Part shown: positions 8,360 through 17,018 of the stretch, piece by piece
Layout of the letters: each line of letters opens with the position of its first letter
Numbering within the stretch: the stretch's first letter is position 1
Position numbers and translations under genes: made by a program
Assembly (NCBI RefSeq): GCF_032062245.1
Contig: NZ_DAMBQF010000011.1
Location: forward strand, 10,152 to 74,151
Origin: Soonwooa sp032062245
Lineage (GTDB): Bacteria; Bacteroidota; Bacteroidia; Flavobacteriales; Weeksellaceae
Direction: 5' to 3'
Length of the DNA: 64,000 bases
Notes under the pieces: model-generated
The model's database searches: none
The model's input: the letters and a program-made list of their open reading frames with translations, nothing else
Told to the model about the DNA's origin: nothing

Positions 8360-8647
8360 ATGGATATTAGAAGAATTACCATCAACATAGCTGGAAGAGT
8401 CTATCCTCTTAACGTCCCCGCTGCCGAAGAAGAAACCCTACGTAAAGTCGGGAAACAAATTGAAACGATGATTAAGGAATTTGAGGCGAATTTTGATGTG
8501 CGCGACAAGCAAGATGCTTTAGCCATGTGCGCATTAAAATTAGGAACCAACGCCGAAGTGCACTTAAACAATAATGAAAAGAATTTAACAAATACCAATG
8601 ACCGTTTGACAAAAATCAACCAGTTATTGGAAGAATTGGAGGACTAA
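8360..8647 (+). CDS. zapA: cell division protein ZapA
   Basis: ZapA binds and cross-links FtsZ filaments at the division site. The 95-residue protein has the standard layout: an N-terminal beta segment (RRITINIAGRVYPLNV), EEETLRKVGKQIETMIKEFE, the conserved helix KQDALAMCALKLG, and a C-terminal coiled coil ending in INQLLEELED. It follows the ZapB-like gene by 3 bp and precedes a 6S RNA gene, a gene order also known in other bacteria including E. coli (zapA-ssrS). Confidence 0.9.
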   Translation: MDIRRITINIAGRVYPLNVPAAEEETLRKVGKQIETMIKEFEANFDVRDKQDALAMCALKLGTNAEVHLNNNEKNLTNTNDRLTKINQLLEELED

Positions 8648-8669
8648 AATCTTCCAAATATACAAGCTG

Positions 8670-8835
8670 CCTACAATAATTCTAACACAGCAGGTAAACT
8701 CAACGCTAAACAATTGCCGAACGAATGTTCATTAGATGGCGCGCTGCCTTGTCGCAGATTACAGATAATGAAAAACAGTTCAAATCGTGTTGATTAGGAG
8801 TTTACTCTTAATAATGGATTGTTGTAGGTTTTTTT
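8670..8835 (+). ncRNA. ssrS: 6S RNA (6S-Flavo type)
   Basis: The ~160-nt interval between zapA and rny folds as one long rod. The ends pair over 13 positions with wobbles (8670-8682 with 8816-8828) and are followed by seven T residues (8829-8835). Further in, GTAAACTC (8694-8701) pairs perfectly with GAGTTTAC (8798-8805), and CAACGC (8701-8706) pairs with GTGTTG (8787-8792). A terminal stem, an internal loop and a large central region are the 6S architecture, which binds RNA polymerase holoenzyme. Location after zapA and size agree. The 6S-Flavo family exists in Flavobacteria; assignment here is from structure and context. Confidence 0.7.
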
Positions 8836-8879
8836 ATGTTTAAAAATTTAAAAATAAATTAAATAACTCACTATAAATT

Positions 8880-10451
8880 ATGATTGCAACCTACATTACT
8901 ATCGGTATAGTTGCTTTGGTCATAGGTGCGGTTTTAGGAATTATGTATTCTAAAAGCTCACTAAATTCTAAAGGAAAATTCATCCTAGAAGATGCCAAAA
9001 AAAGTGCCGAAACTATCATAGAAAAAGCTAACACACAGGCTGAAACTATTAAAAAAGAAAAACACCTACAAGCCAAAGAAAAATTCTTGGAACTAAAATC
9101 GGAGCACGACTCTAACATCCAATCTCGCGAAAAGAAAATGCAAGAGATTGAGAAAAGAATCAAGGATAAAGAACACAAACTAAACGAAGAACTTAGCAAA
9201 GTTGGTCGTCAAGAAAAAGACCTTGAAAAACAACTTGCTGACTACTCGAAAAAGCAAGAAATCGTAGAACGTAAACAACAAGAGTTAGACGCTGCAACAG
9301 CTCAAAAAGTTGAAATGTTAGAAAAAATATCTAACTATACAGCAGAAGAAGCTAAAGAAGAATTGGTAGAAGCCATGCGTGCTGAGGCTAAAACAAGAGC
9401 ACAAGCTTACGTCCAAAACATTATGGAAGAAGCGCAGCTTAATGCCAAAACTGAAGCTAAGAAAATCGTTATCCAGACGATCCAAAGAATCGGAACCGAG
9501 CAAGCTATCGAAAATTCAGTTTCTGTATTCAACATCGAATCGGACGAAATTAAAGGTAGAATCATCGGACGCGAAGGTCGTAACATCCGTGCGCTAGAAG
9601 CTGCGACAGGTGTTGAGATTATCGTTGATGACACGCCAGAAGCGATTCTATTATCATGTTTCGATCCTGTAAGAAGAGAAGTTGCAAGACTTTCACTTCA
9701 CAGATTGGTAACTGACGGCAGAATCCACCCTGCTCGTATCGAAGAAGTGGTACAAAAAACGCAAAAACAAATCGAAGAAGAGATCATCGAAGTTGGTAAA
9801 AGAACCATCATCGATCTTGGTATCCACGGGCTTCACCCAGAGTTGGTAAAAATCGTTGGACGTATGAAGTTCCGTTCTTCTTACGGACAGAACTTGCTTC
9901 AACACTCTCGTGAGGTTGCAAACATTGCAGCAACAATGGCTGCCGAACTTGGTCTTAATGTCAAACTAGCCAAAAGAGCTGGTCTATTACACGATATCGG
10001 AAAAGTTCCTGAGCAAGAATCAGAACTTCCTCACGCATTATTGGGTATGCAATGGGCAGAAAAATTTGGTGAAAACGCAGAGGTTATCAACGCCATCGGA
10101 GCGCACCACGACGAGATCGAAATGACATCTCTTCTATCGCCGATTATCCAAGTTGCGGATGCTATTTCTGGAGCAAGACCTGGTGCAAGACGCCAAGTTT
10201 TAGAATCTTATATCCAAAGACTGAAAGATCTAGAAGCTGCAGCACTTAGCTTTGACGGTGTGTCTAGCGCTTATGCGATCCAAGCTGGTAGAGAGCTTCG
10301 TGTGATGGTGGAAAGTGCAAAAGTCAATGACGAAGTGGCGCATCAATTATCTTACGATATCTCGGAGAAAATCCAAAACGAATTGACTTATCCAGGTCAA
10401 GTGAGAGTTACGGTGATTCGAGAAACGAGAGCGGTTAACATCGCAAGATAG
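8880..10451 (+). CDS. rny: ribonuclease Y
   Basis: RNase Y is a membrane-anchored endoribonuclease that starts mRNA decay. The 523-residue protein has one N-terminal transmembrane helix (IGIVALVIGAVLGIMY, residues ~8-23) and a long lysine/glutamate coiled coil to about residue 190. A KH domain follows (IKGRIIGREGRNIRALE, residues ~225-241), then an HD domain with the metal motif LLHDIGKVPEQE and downstream GAHHDEIEM. The terminal AVNIAR is typical. It has its own strong terminator at 10474-10500. Confidence 0.97.
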   Translation: MIATYITIGIVALVIGAVLGIMYSKSSLNSKGKFILEDAKKSAETIIEKANTQAETIKKEKHLQAKEKFLELKSEHDSNIQSREKKMQEIEKRIKDKEHKLNEELSKVGRQEKDLEKQLADYSKKQEIVERKQQELDAATAQKVEMLEKISNYTAEEAKEELVEAMRAEAKTRAQAYVQNIMEEAQLNAKTEAKKIVIQTIQRIGTEQAIENSVSVFNIESDEIKGRIIGREGRNIRALEAATGVEIIVDDTPEAILLSCFDPVRREVARLSLHRLVTDGRIHPARIEEVVQKTQKQIEEEIIEVGKRTIIDLGIHGLHPELVKIVGRMKFRSSYGQNLLQHSREVANIAATMAAELGLNVKLAKRAGLLHDIGKVPEQESELPHALLGMQWAEKFGENAEVINAIGAHHDEIEMTSLLSPIIQVADAISGARPGARRQVLESYIQRLKDLEAAALSFDGVSSAYAIQAGRELRVMVESAKVNDEVAHQLSYDISEKIQNELTYPGQVRVTVIRETRAVNIAR

Positions 10452-10473
10452 TTTTATCAAAATATACATTAAA

Positions 10474-10500
10474 AGCTAGGTCGTAAGACTTAGCTTTTTT
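10474..10500 (+). terminator. intrinsic terminator of rny
   Basis: AAGCTAGGTC and GACTTAGCTT pair around GTAA, followed by T-rich sequence that runs into a GC-rich repeat. Confidence 0.85.
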
Positions 10501-10625
10501 ATTTGGGCGGCATCTCGGGCTATTCAGGGGTTTCGTCTTCAGAAGCCAAAGCTTTTGCCATGCTTTTCTTCAGACCACTCCCTGCGGTCGCGCCCTTACT
10601 ATCCCGGCCGCGACTACTAACCCCC
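10495..10625 (+). repeat. GC-rich intergenic repeat, copy 1
   Basis: This GC-rich block follows the rny terminator. It opens TTTTTTATTTGGGCGGCATC and ends near TACTATCCCGGCCGCGACTA. The first ~28 bp and the last ~20 bp match, in inverted orientation, the block at 10981-11088, while the middles differ. It looks like the terminator-linked interspersed repeat family that flavobacterial genomes carry; copy number cannot be checked here. Confidence 0.6.
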
Positions 10626-10789
10626 AAAAATAATTACAAAACAAAAAATCCTATCGATCGAAAGGATTTTTTCTATGATTAAATTACATAAGACCTTAGT
10701 TTTCCAGTAATAATTCAAAAAACATAATACTAAACAAATATTGCTTTTAAAAGATATTTTTTGTATTTCAGAAATAACAATCATATTTT

Positions 10790-10945
10790 ATGATAACGAT
10801 AGAGTTTTTAGAATTACTAAAATTTGCTGAGGAAAAAAGAACAATTGAAGTTTATTCAGAGTTTTTAGAACTTGTTGATAAAATAAAAGATAATCCAAAT
10901 TTGGAAATAAAAATTACTATCCCAAAAGATATAGTCAAAGATTAA
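10790..10945 (+). CDS. small hypothetical protein, 51 aa
   Basis: This short ORF starts MITIEFLELLKFAEEKRT and ends ITIPKDIVKD, with an acidic helical middle. It is a single uninterrupted frame lying alone between two inverted GC-rich repeats. A TTTTTTG/TATTT run about 25-35 bp upstream could serve as promoter. I do not recognise it. Amino-acid composition looks protein-like (E/K/I/L helices), but it could be spurious. Confidence 0.4.
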   Translation: MITIEFLELLKFAEEKRTIEVYSEFLELVDKIKDNPNLEIKITIPKDIVKD

Positions 10946-10980
10946 ATAACATTTAAAAATACAAAATAATGGTCACAAAT

Positions 10981-11088
10981 CGCGCCCCGGATGGAACGGC
11001 ATGTTGGAGCTCGCGCCGCAGGCGCGGGCAAATGTGGTGGCGCAGCGCAGCGACTAGTGACAGCCGGAAATGGTGCCCAAATAAAAAA
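10981..11088 (-). repeat. GC-rich intergenic repeat, copy 2 (inverted)
   Basis: Read on the minus strand it begins TTTTTTATTTGGGCACCATT and ends in CGTTCCATCCGGGGCGCG, matching both ends of copy 1. Its middle contains the imperfect palindrome GCTCGCGCC/GGCGCGGGC (11009-11029). It follows the terminator of the leftward YfhO gene in the same way that copy 1 follows rny. Confidence 0.6.
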
Positions 11089-11109
11089 GCTGCTTCCGAA
11101 GAAACAGCT
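11083..11109 (-). terminator. intrinsic terminator of the YfhO gene
   Basis: On the minus strand AGCTGTTTC and GAAGCAGCT pair (one G-U) around a TTCG tetraloop, followed by six T residues. Confidence 0.85.
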
Positions 11110-11134
11110 CCTTATTTTATGTTTTTATAGTTGA

Positions 11135-13663
11135 TTACTCAACTACATTTTGAGATTTTTTGTTCTTATAAAACCATCCAATACCTAACAAACTCAGAAT
11201 CGCAAAAATGCCAACACTCGCATACGAGAACATTTTGCCTTTTTCGATGACTTCTGGCTCGAATTTCATGCTGATTTGGTGCTTGCCCGCGGGAACATAA
11301 ACCGCTCTCAGAAGGTAATTAGCTTTGATGTATGGGACCTCGGTCCCGTCGATCATCACCTTCCAACCATGCGGATAATAGACTTCTGAGAAAACCGCCA
11401 ACTGAGGTGTTTTGGTCTGAGCTTCAAACTCTAAAGCGTTGGCTTCATAAGTTTTTAACTGGATAAAAGCCGTAGAATCTGCTTGTAAATTTTTCCCGCT
11501 AAGATAAGACTGATCTTCTTTTCCGATGATTGCAATCTTTTTGGTATCGATATCGCCAATCGATTTTAATTCTTCGTTTGGAGAATTCGCAACTTTGATG
11601 TCCGACACAAACCAAGCGTTACCATTCGCATCTGGATTTGGATAACTGATTGGTTGATTTTGGTCACCACCAACAAAGTATTTTGCATTCAGCATATTAA
11701 GAACGCGCGGCATTCTGATGCTATCTGTTTGATAAAAATAAGCATTGATCAAATCATCGTAGCGTCTTAATTTAACCGCGTGATAACCGCCAACAGAAGA
11801 TTTGAAATACGATGTATTGGTTTCGCTAAACGTCCCTAAAGTTGTATTAAAAATTCTGAAATGTGATTGATCTTTTGCTGCAATTGTTTCTAAAACTTTA
11901 TTGACTTTATCTTGTTGAAGAAGTCCTTGGATGTAAGGATTATCCCCAGCTTTATCCATTAGATATTCCGAATTTTCGGTTTGGAAAGGATTTTGAGCAA
12001 ATGTCTTATCAGCGAAGTTTCCGTCATTCAGATAACGTTTGTTAACCGTCCACAAGTCGAAGAAACTTACTAAACCAATAATAATTAAAGTGACATTAAC
12101 CGCCAATTTCTTTTTGAAACTTAAATACATTGCTCCAGCTGTTATAGCAACATAAAGCATGGCTTTAAGCGCATCCGTTTGGAACATTTTGAAACGTTCG
12201 TCAACCAAATAACTTAATAAATCTGGTTGTAAATATACTTTTTCATTATCGGTATGAAATCCTAAAATTGCCTTACCTGCAAATAACAAAATTAAAGTTA
12301 CGCCCAAAACGCCTCCAGTCGTATACATTAAGACTTTTTGTTTGTATTCGTCAGTTAGTTTTTCATCGGTGAAGAATCGATACAAACCAACAATTGCAAT
12401 TAACGGAAACAATAATTCGACAACGACTAATATCGAAGACGGTGCACGGAATTTATTATACATCGGAACATAATCGATAAATAAATCTGTCAAGAATCCA
12501 AAATTACTTCCCCAAGCTAATAGAATTGTTAAAACGGAAGCGCCAAAAATCCAATATCTATACTTTTTCCAAGCGAAGAAAAAACCTAGTAATGCTAAGA
12601 AACAGACAACTGCCCCTTGATATGCGGGACCAGAAGTTCCTGGTTGGTCGCCCCAATAAGTTGGACTTACAAAACCTTTCATAAATTGATTATGTTGTGC
12701 TTCGCTTGTCACGTTAGATTGATACCATTCTTGGATGTAAGCCATCACCTTGTCAGAGCCTTCTTCTTGACTTGCACCTCCCATTAGTCTTGGGATAAAT
12801 AAGTTCAAGGTTTCTAATTTACCATAACTCCAAGCTGTGATGCTTTCGCGATCCATTCCAGATTTTCCAGAAGTATGTCTGTCAGAATCTAAGATTTGTT
12901 TTCCTCTAACAGTTTCTTTTACGTATTCAGCATTCGCCATGATACGTTGAGAATTCATCCCAACACCTAACACAAACGCCAAAGCTAAAACTCCGGAAGA
13001 AATCCCAAAATGCTTCCACGTAATTTTATGTTGGTACGCTCTCACCAATTCCGAAAGGAACAAAAATCCTAAAGCCAAGAATAAATAATAGGTCATTTGT
13101 GGGTGATTCGCACTGACTTGTAAGCCCATAAAAATGGACGTCACAATAAAGCCTAGCAAATATTTTTTGCGAACATAGACTAATAATATTCCTGCCAAAA
13201 GAGGTGCGAAATAAGCGATGGTGTGGACTTTACCGTTATGCCCAGCCGCAATAATAATATAAAAATAGGTTGACAATCCGAAGAACGTTGCTCCCAAAAG
13301 TGCATACTTCCAGTTGCGTGTTGCCACAATTCCTAGAAAGAAAAAGCCTGCAAACAGCAAAAATATATAGTTGGCTGGCTTTGGCAAAAACATAAAAACA
13401 TCGTCTAACTTTTTGATGACGTCTCCACGGAACTGCGCTCCGGTTTGATAAGTTGGCATCCCCCCAAACATCGCATCACTCCAATAGGTTTCTTGTCCAT
13501 GCTCAGCGCGATAGTCCAATAATTCTTTAGCACCTCCTTTATAATGCACAATATCAGGCTGAATCATCTCCTTGCCTGACATTATTGGGTTGGCGTACAA
13601 TACAGCAATTAGCACAAAAATGACGAGACTAACCGCCGCAAAAATCAAATTCTTATTTTTCAT
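11135..13663 (-). CDS. YfhO-family membrane protein
   Basis: An 842-residue polytopic inner-membrane protein of the YfhO/GT-C glycosyltransferase-like group. An N-terminal membrane helix (AAVSLVIFVLIAVLYANPIM) precedes an extracytoplasmic loop with YWSDAMFGGMPTYQ, a motif typical of the family. About a dozen hydrophobic helices follow to residue ~550. Then come a soluble periplasmic domain ending in VFSEVYYPHGWKVMIDG and one last helix (YASVGIFAILSLLGIGWFY). YfhO of Bacillus glycosylates lipoteichoic acid; what the flavobacterial protein modifies is unknown. It stands alone with its own terminator; an 89-bp gap separates its end from the rightward repeat. Confidence 0.85.
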   Translation of the reverse strand: MKNKNLIFAAVSLVIFVLIAVLYANPIMSGKEMIQPDIVHYKGGAKELLDYRAEHGQETYWSDAMFGGMPTYQTGAQFRGDVIKKLDDVFMFLPKPANYIFLLFAGFFFLGIVATRNWKYALLGATFFGLSTYFYIIIAAGHNGKVHTIAYFAPLLAGILLVYVRKKYLLGFIVTSIFMGLQVSANHPQMTYYLFLALGFLFLSELVRAYQHKITWKHFGISSGVLALAFVLGVGMNSQRIMANAEYVKETVRGKQILDSDRHTSGKSGMDRESITAWSYGKLETLNLFIPRLMGGASQEEGSDKVMAYIQEWYQSNVTSEAQHNQFMKGFVSPTYWGDQPGTSGPAYQGAVVCFLALLGFFFAWKKYRYWIFGASVLTILLAWGSNFGFLTDLFIDYVPMYNKFRAPSSILVVVELLFPLIAIVGLYRFFTDEKLTDEYKQKVLMYTTGGVLGVTLILLFAGKAILGFHTDNEKVYLQPDLLSYLVDERFKMFQTDALKAMLYVAITAGAMYLSFKKKLAVNVTLIIIGLVSFFDLWTVNKRYLNDGNFADKTFAQNPFQTENSEYLMDKAGDNPYIQGLLQQDKVNKVLETIAAKDQSHFRIFNTTLGTFSETNTSYFKSSVGGYHAVKLRRYDDLINAYFYQTDSIRMPRVLNMLNAKYFVGGDQNQPISYPNPDANGNAWFVSDIKVANSPNEELKSIGDIDTKKIAIIGKEDQSYLSGKNLQADSTAFIQLKTYEANALEFEAQTKTPQLAVFSEVYYPHGWKVMIDGTEVPYIKANYLLRAVYVPAGKHQISMKFEPEVIEKGKMFSYASVGIFAILSLLGIGWFYKNKKSQNVVE

Positions 13664-13689
13664 ATATAATTTGAAATTGGTCGTTGTTT

Positions 13690-13917
13690 TTATTTCTTTT
13701 CTTCTTTTACTTCTTCAAAATCTACGGTTTCGGCGTCCCAGTTTACTTTTTCTTTTAGCTTTTTCTCTTCGCGATTCGACTGCTGACTTTGCTGTTGATT
13801 ACGAGGATTGAGCGTTGGAAAATTTTTGTAAAACGAATTAAAAAAAATCCTTTTTAAAATATTCCATACAAAGAAAAATATAATGGTTCCTAAAACCAAT
13901 TCTATTACAAACTTCAT
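13690..13917 (-). CDS. DUF4834 family small membrane protein
   Basis: A 75-residue protein with one N-terminal transmembrane helix (FVIELVLGTIIFFFVWNIL) and a charged cytoplasmic tail (QQQSQQSNREEKK and WDAETVDFEEVKEEKK). That layout fits DUF4834, found in flavobacteria beside YfhO-like genes. I choose ATG 13917 because the family starts directly at the membrane helix; an upstream ATG at 13959 would add 14 residues and fall in the terminator of the preceding gene. Function unknown. Confidence 0.7.
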   Translation of the reverse strand: MKFVIELVLGTIIFFFVWNILKRIFFNSFYKNFPTLNPRNQQQSQQSNREEKKLKEKVNWDAETVDFEEVKEEKK

Positions 13918-13947
13918 AATATTAAAAAATACATATTTAACTTTACT

Positions 13948-13973
13948 AAAAAAGACCAAGCCTAAGCTTGGTC
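13948..13973 (-). terminator. intrinsic terminator of the DUF6263-like gene
   Basis: GACCAAGC and GCTTGGTC form a perfect 8-bp stem around a 4-nt loop, with six T residues following on the minus strand. Confidence 0.9.
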
Positions 13974-13977
13974 AAAC

Positions 13978-15021
13978 TTACTTATATGAAGGATTAATGA
14001 TAATTGACGATGTAGAAGCCTGCGACATGCTTTGACTTTTCTTACCGTCAGAGATCGATTCCTTTTGATTGGTTTTAATGCTGATATTCTGATGCAAAAT
14101 CCAACCCGTATTACTATCAAAAATAATTTTTCCTGTTTGCGAACCGCCCAAAGACATCGTATGTGTAATACCTTCTTTAGACTGTTTGTCCGATTTTGTT
14201 GGGATACTTCCATTAACCGAAATCTCCGCCTTACCGCCTTCAACTTTTGTTAAAGCGTAAGTTGATGTTAGTTTCAAATCACCACCTGGGATAATATCTT
14301 CCGAAGCCGTCCACTTCTCTCCTATTTTGACACCTTTTGATGGGATTATTTTAAGATTCTTCTCAAATTGTTCTTTAATAGTTGCTTCGTTAAATCCTTT
14401 TTTGAAATTGCCAACAATCTCAGTACGTTGTTTTGCATCTTTAACGAGACCAGACAAAGCTGTCGAAATTTTAGTATAAATTGGATCAAAACCTGTCACC
14501 GAAATTATTTTTCCGTTAACATCCATTTTCATTGCCAGTTTATTCCCTGTAATCGCTTTGTTAATCGTGTACATCCCTTTTAGTTGCTCCTCTTTTGGGG
14601 CAGCAGCTTTAGTATCCGACACAACCGTTTTTCCGTTAGCACTTGTACTATTTCTTTTAGCAACAAGATTAACCGAAAGATCATAAACATTATCTTTAAA
14701 ATCGTTAACCGTAATTGTCATCTCGTCTGTAGATTCTGATGTACCAGAAACTGCTTTACCATCTGGTGTTGACACATTTTGGATGTCTCTTTGGTATGCT
14801 ATTAACGGATAAGTTTTTCCTGTTTCTAAATAGAATTTTTGTTTAAAAATCCCAGCACTATCGACAATTGCTGCTTTGATTTCCTCCTCTGCGGGCACTT
14901 CCACCGTTACAGTTTCAGTTTTTCCTGTTTCTGGATTAACTTTAGTAATTGTTTTAGTATTTTCTTTTTTACAAGCTACTAGTGCAACTGTAAACAAAGC
15001 TATTCCTAATATCTTTTTCAT
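13978..15021 (-). CDS. DUF6263-like lipoprotein
   Basis: A 347-residue exported lipoprotein: MKKILGIALFTVALVAC is a clean lipoprotein signal, with Cys 17 the lipidation site. The mature part is beta-rich and basic, with KMDVNGKIISVTGFDPIY and a closing segment GKIIFDSNTGWILHQNISIK like those of DUF6263 proteins. The start is ATG 15021; the preceding TTG (15024) is not needed. Role unknown, probably anchored in the outer membrane or facing the periplasm. It ends at a strong terminator. Confidence 0.7.
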   Translation of the reverse strand: MKKILGIALFTVALVACKKENTKTITKVNPETGKTETVTVEVPAEEEIKAAIVDSAGIFKQKFYLETGKTYPLIAYQRDIQNVSTPDGKAVSGTSESTDEMTITVNDFKDNVYDLSVNLVAKRNSTSANGKTVVSDTKAAAPKEEQLKGMYTINKAITGNKLAMKMDVNGKIISVTGFDPIYTKISTALSGLVKDAKQRTEIVGNFKKGFNEATIKEQFEKNLKIIPSKGVKIGEKWTASEDIIPGGDLKLTSTYALTKVEGGKAEISVNGSIPTKSDKQSKEGITHTMSLGGSQTGKIIFDSNTGWILHQNISIKTNQKESISDGKKSQSMSQASTSSIIINPSYK

Positions 15022-15054
15022 CAATTTATTTTTTGAACTAAATAAAGTTCGTGT

Positions 15055-15798
15055 TTATAATGTTTTTGTTAATTTCTGTCTCATCGCTTCGTACAACATC
15101 GCACCACAAGCCACTGAAACATTAAGCGACTGTGTTTTACCTTCGATAGGAAGTTTTATTTTTTCATCGCTATGATGCAGAACTTCTTTCGAAATTCCTG
15201 TTTCTTCGTTACCCATTACAATTGCGCAAGGTTCTGTAAAGTCCACATCATAGAGCAATTTCTGAGCCTTTTCTGTTGCTGCAAATACTGCTACACCGCT
15301 TTGTTGCAGATAATCAACGGTATGCGCCAGATTTTTTTCTTTACAAATTTTAATATTATAGATCGCACCAGCCGAAGTTTTGATAGCATCAGAGTTAATT
15401 GGAGCTGCACCTTTCTCAGGGATTACAACCGCATCAACGCCCACACATTCTGCTGTTCTACAGATGGCGCCAAAATTTCTAACGTCAGTTAATCTGTCCA
15501 AAATCAAAATAAATGGTACTCTTCCCTCTTCAAAAATTTGAGGTAAAACATCTTCGATACTATGAAAAGGAACATCCGAAATAAAAGCTACAACACCTTG
15601 GTGGTTTTTTCTAGTAAAACGGTTCAGCTTCTCTATTGGGACATAATTAGGACGAATTTTATGCTTCGCTAATAAGATTTTTAGTTCTGCATAAATTGGA
15701 CCTTGCAAAGCATTTTGTACAAAAACTTTATCAATCGTTTTGCCCGCTTCGATGGCTTCTATCACTGGCCTTAGCCCAAATATAAAATCGTCTTTCAT
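15055..15798 (-). CDS. rlmB: 23S rRNA (guanosine-2251-2'-O)-methyltransferase RlmB
   Basis: RlmB methylates the ribose of G2251 in the peptidyl-transferase P-loop of 23S rRNA using SAM. The 247-residue protein has the N-terminal L30e-like RNA-binding domain (FIFGLRPVIEAIEAGKTIDKV) and the three SPOUT motifs: LDRLTDVRNFGAICRTAE, IVMGNEETGIS, and LPIEGKTQSLNVSVACG. Length and motif spacing fit RlmB better than other TrmH enzymes. This is the second SpoU-type enzyme in the window. Confidence 0.92.
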   Translation of the reverse strand: MKDDFIFGLRPVIEAIEAGKTIDKVFVQNALQGPIYAELKILLAKHKIRPNYVPIEKLNRFTRKNHQGVVAFISDVPFHSIEDVLPQIFEEGRVPFILILDRLTDVRNFGAICRTAECVGVDAVVIPEKGAAPINSDAIKTSAGAIYNIKICKEKNLAHTVDYLQQSGVAVFAATEKAQKLLYDVDFTEPCAIVMGNEETGISKEVLHHSDEKIKLPIEGKTQSLNVSVACGAMLYEAMRQKLTKTL

Positions 15799-15816
15799 TT
15801 AATAATAAATAGTTTT

Positions 15817-16275
15817 TTAATCAATAACAAACACTTTGTATTCGTCATTTTCTGTATTGAATCCGAGTTCTTTCACTCGGCGTAATTCTTCAAAATCTCT
15901 CGTCGGAAAGTTGTCATCGAACTGTTTTGTTACAAAGAATTTCCCTTTAAGTTTAACAGGAGTTTTCTTCACAAATTTGTCTCGAACGTCTTCCGAAAAA
16001 TCTGGCCCTAGTTTCTTTTTGGAGTCTACGTAAAAGCAATGTTCTATCAACTCATTTTTATCAACATACTTTTTAAAATCCTCCAATCTAACAAAATTCG
16101 GAAGTTTTTTATCCGGCCAAGTTAAATAGATTACTTCTAGCGTTTCGTTCTTTTTACCAACTGCTTGATAATATTTGAAACGTTCTGGCGTCTTCTCTTT
16201 TTTACTCACAATCGTCCATGACTGACTACTCAGCATCATAAAAACTATTGTAAAAATGTAAAGAATCGGCCTCAT
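15817..16275 (-). CDS. hypothetical exported protein
   Basis: A 152-residue protein with an N-terminal signal-like hydrophobic segment (ILYIFTIVFMMLSSQSW) and no lipobox. The mature part is highly charged, with FKYYQAVGKKNETLEVIYL and GKFFVTKQFDDNFPTRDFEE. No family recognised. It ends 18 bp before rlmB and begins 4 bp after the DinB-like gene, so it probably belongs to a DinB-like/exported/rlmB transcript. Confidence 0.65.
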   Translation of the reverse strand: MRPILYIFTIVFMMLSSQSWTIVSKKEKTPERFKYYQAVGKKNETLEVIYLTWPDKKLPNFVRLEDFKKYVDKNELIEHCFYVDSKKKLGPDFSEDVRDKFVKKTPVKLKGKFFVTKQFDDNFPTRDFEELRRVKELGFNTENDEYKVFVID

Positions 16276-16279
16276 AGTT

Positions 16280-16753
16280 TTAGCTTAATCTTTCACCAAG
16301 AACTGCACGTTTTTGCGCCAAAATATAACCGTAATGCAAACTTTCGTGCATGTTGTTAAATATAATCGCATCTTGAATTGTTTTTAGATCAATACCAAAA
16401 CTTGTTGAATATGGGGTGTAATCTGTGAAAAATTCAGCGTCATAATCTTTCATCAAAACTTTTGAAGTTTCAATTAAAAGAAATGATAAATCTTCCATTT
16501 CTGTGTTTTCCACATCCATCTTTGCAAAAGTCCCCTTTTTATATTGCTCTACCCAATATTTATCAATACGGAAAGCATTACCACTCAAATAATAATGAAG
16601 TAGTTGCTGTGTTGCCACGCAATGCGCAATATTCCAATAGATATTATTGTTAAAACCATCGGGGATCAATAATAAATCTTCCTTTGGCGTGTCTTGTAAT
16701 ATTTCTAAAAGGTTTTTTCTAACCTGACGATGCGCCGAAAAATGATAATTCAT
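16280..16753 (-). CDS. DinB superfamily four-helix protein
   Basis: A 157-residue DinB/YfiT-fold protein, usually a metal-dependent thiol-linked enzyme or detoxification protein. The likely metal-binding histidines are in NIAHCVATQQ (residue ~43) and NNMHESLHYGY (residues ~133-137), the normal three-His arrangement. The four helices are evident from hydrophobic periodicity. Substrate unknown. It is the first gene of the leftward unit, divergent from moxR across a 265-bp AT-rich gap. Confidence 0.8.
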   Translation of the reverse strand: MNYHFSAHRQVRKNLLEILQDTPKEDLLLIPDGFNNNIYWNIAHCVATQQLLHYYLSGNAFRIDKYWVEQYKKGTFAKMDVENTEMEDLSFLLIETSKVLMKDYDAEFFTDYTPYSTSFGIDLKTIQDAIIFNNMHESLHYGYILAQKRAVLGERLS

Positions 16754-17018
16754 TTTAAGTCAATTTTTTAAATTTCAAAATTACTTCAATTATACGAATG
16801 TGACAAATGAGAAGCATCTAAAAACAAAGGATTTAGACCTGTATTTTAACATTTAAAACACTTTTTTTTTAATATTCTTTTATAACATAAATCTTTACAA
16901 GAATCTCGAAGATTTTTGCAATAAATATTTTTAACAAATATTTAACTCATAATTGGCATTTCTTATGTTGACTAATGCTCGGATTTATGAGACCTTTACC
17001 GAATAATTTAAACGAATT

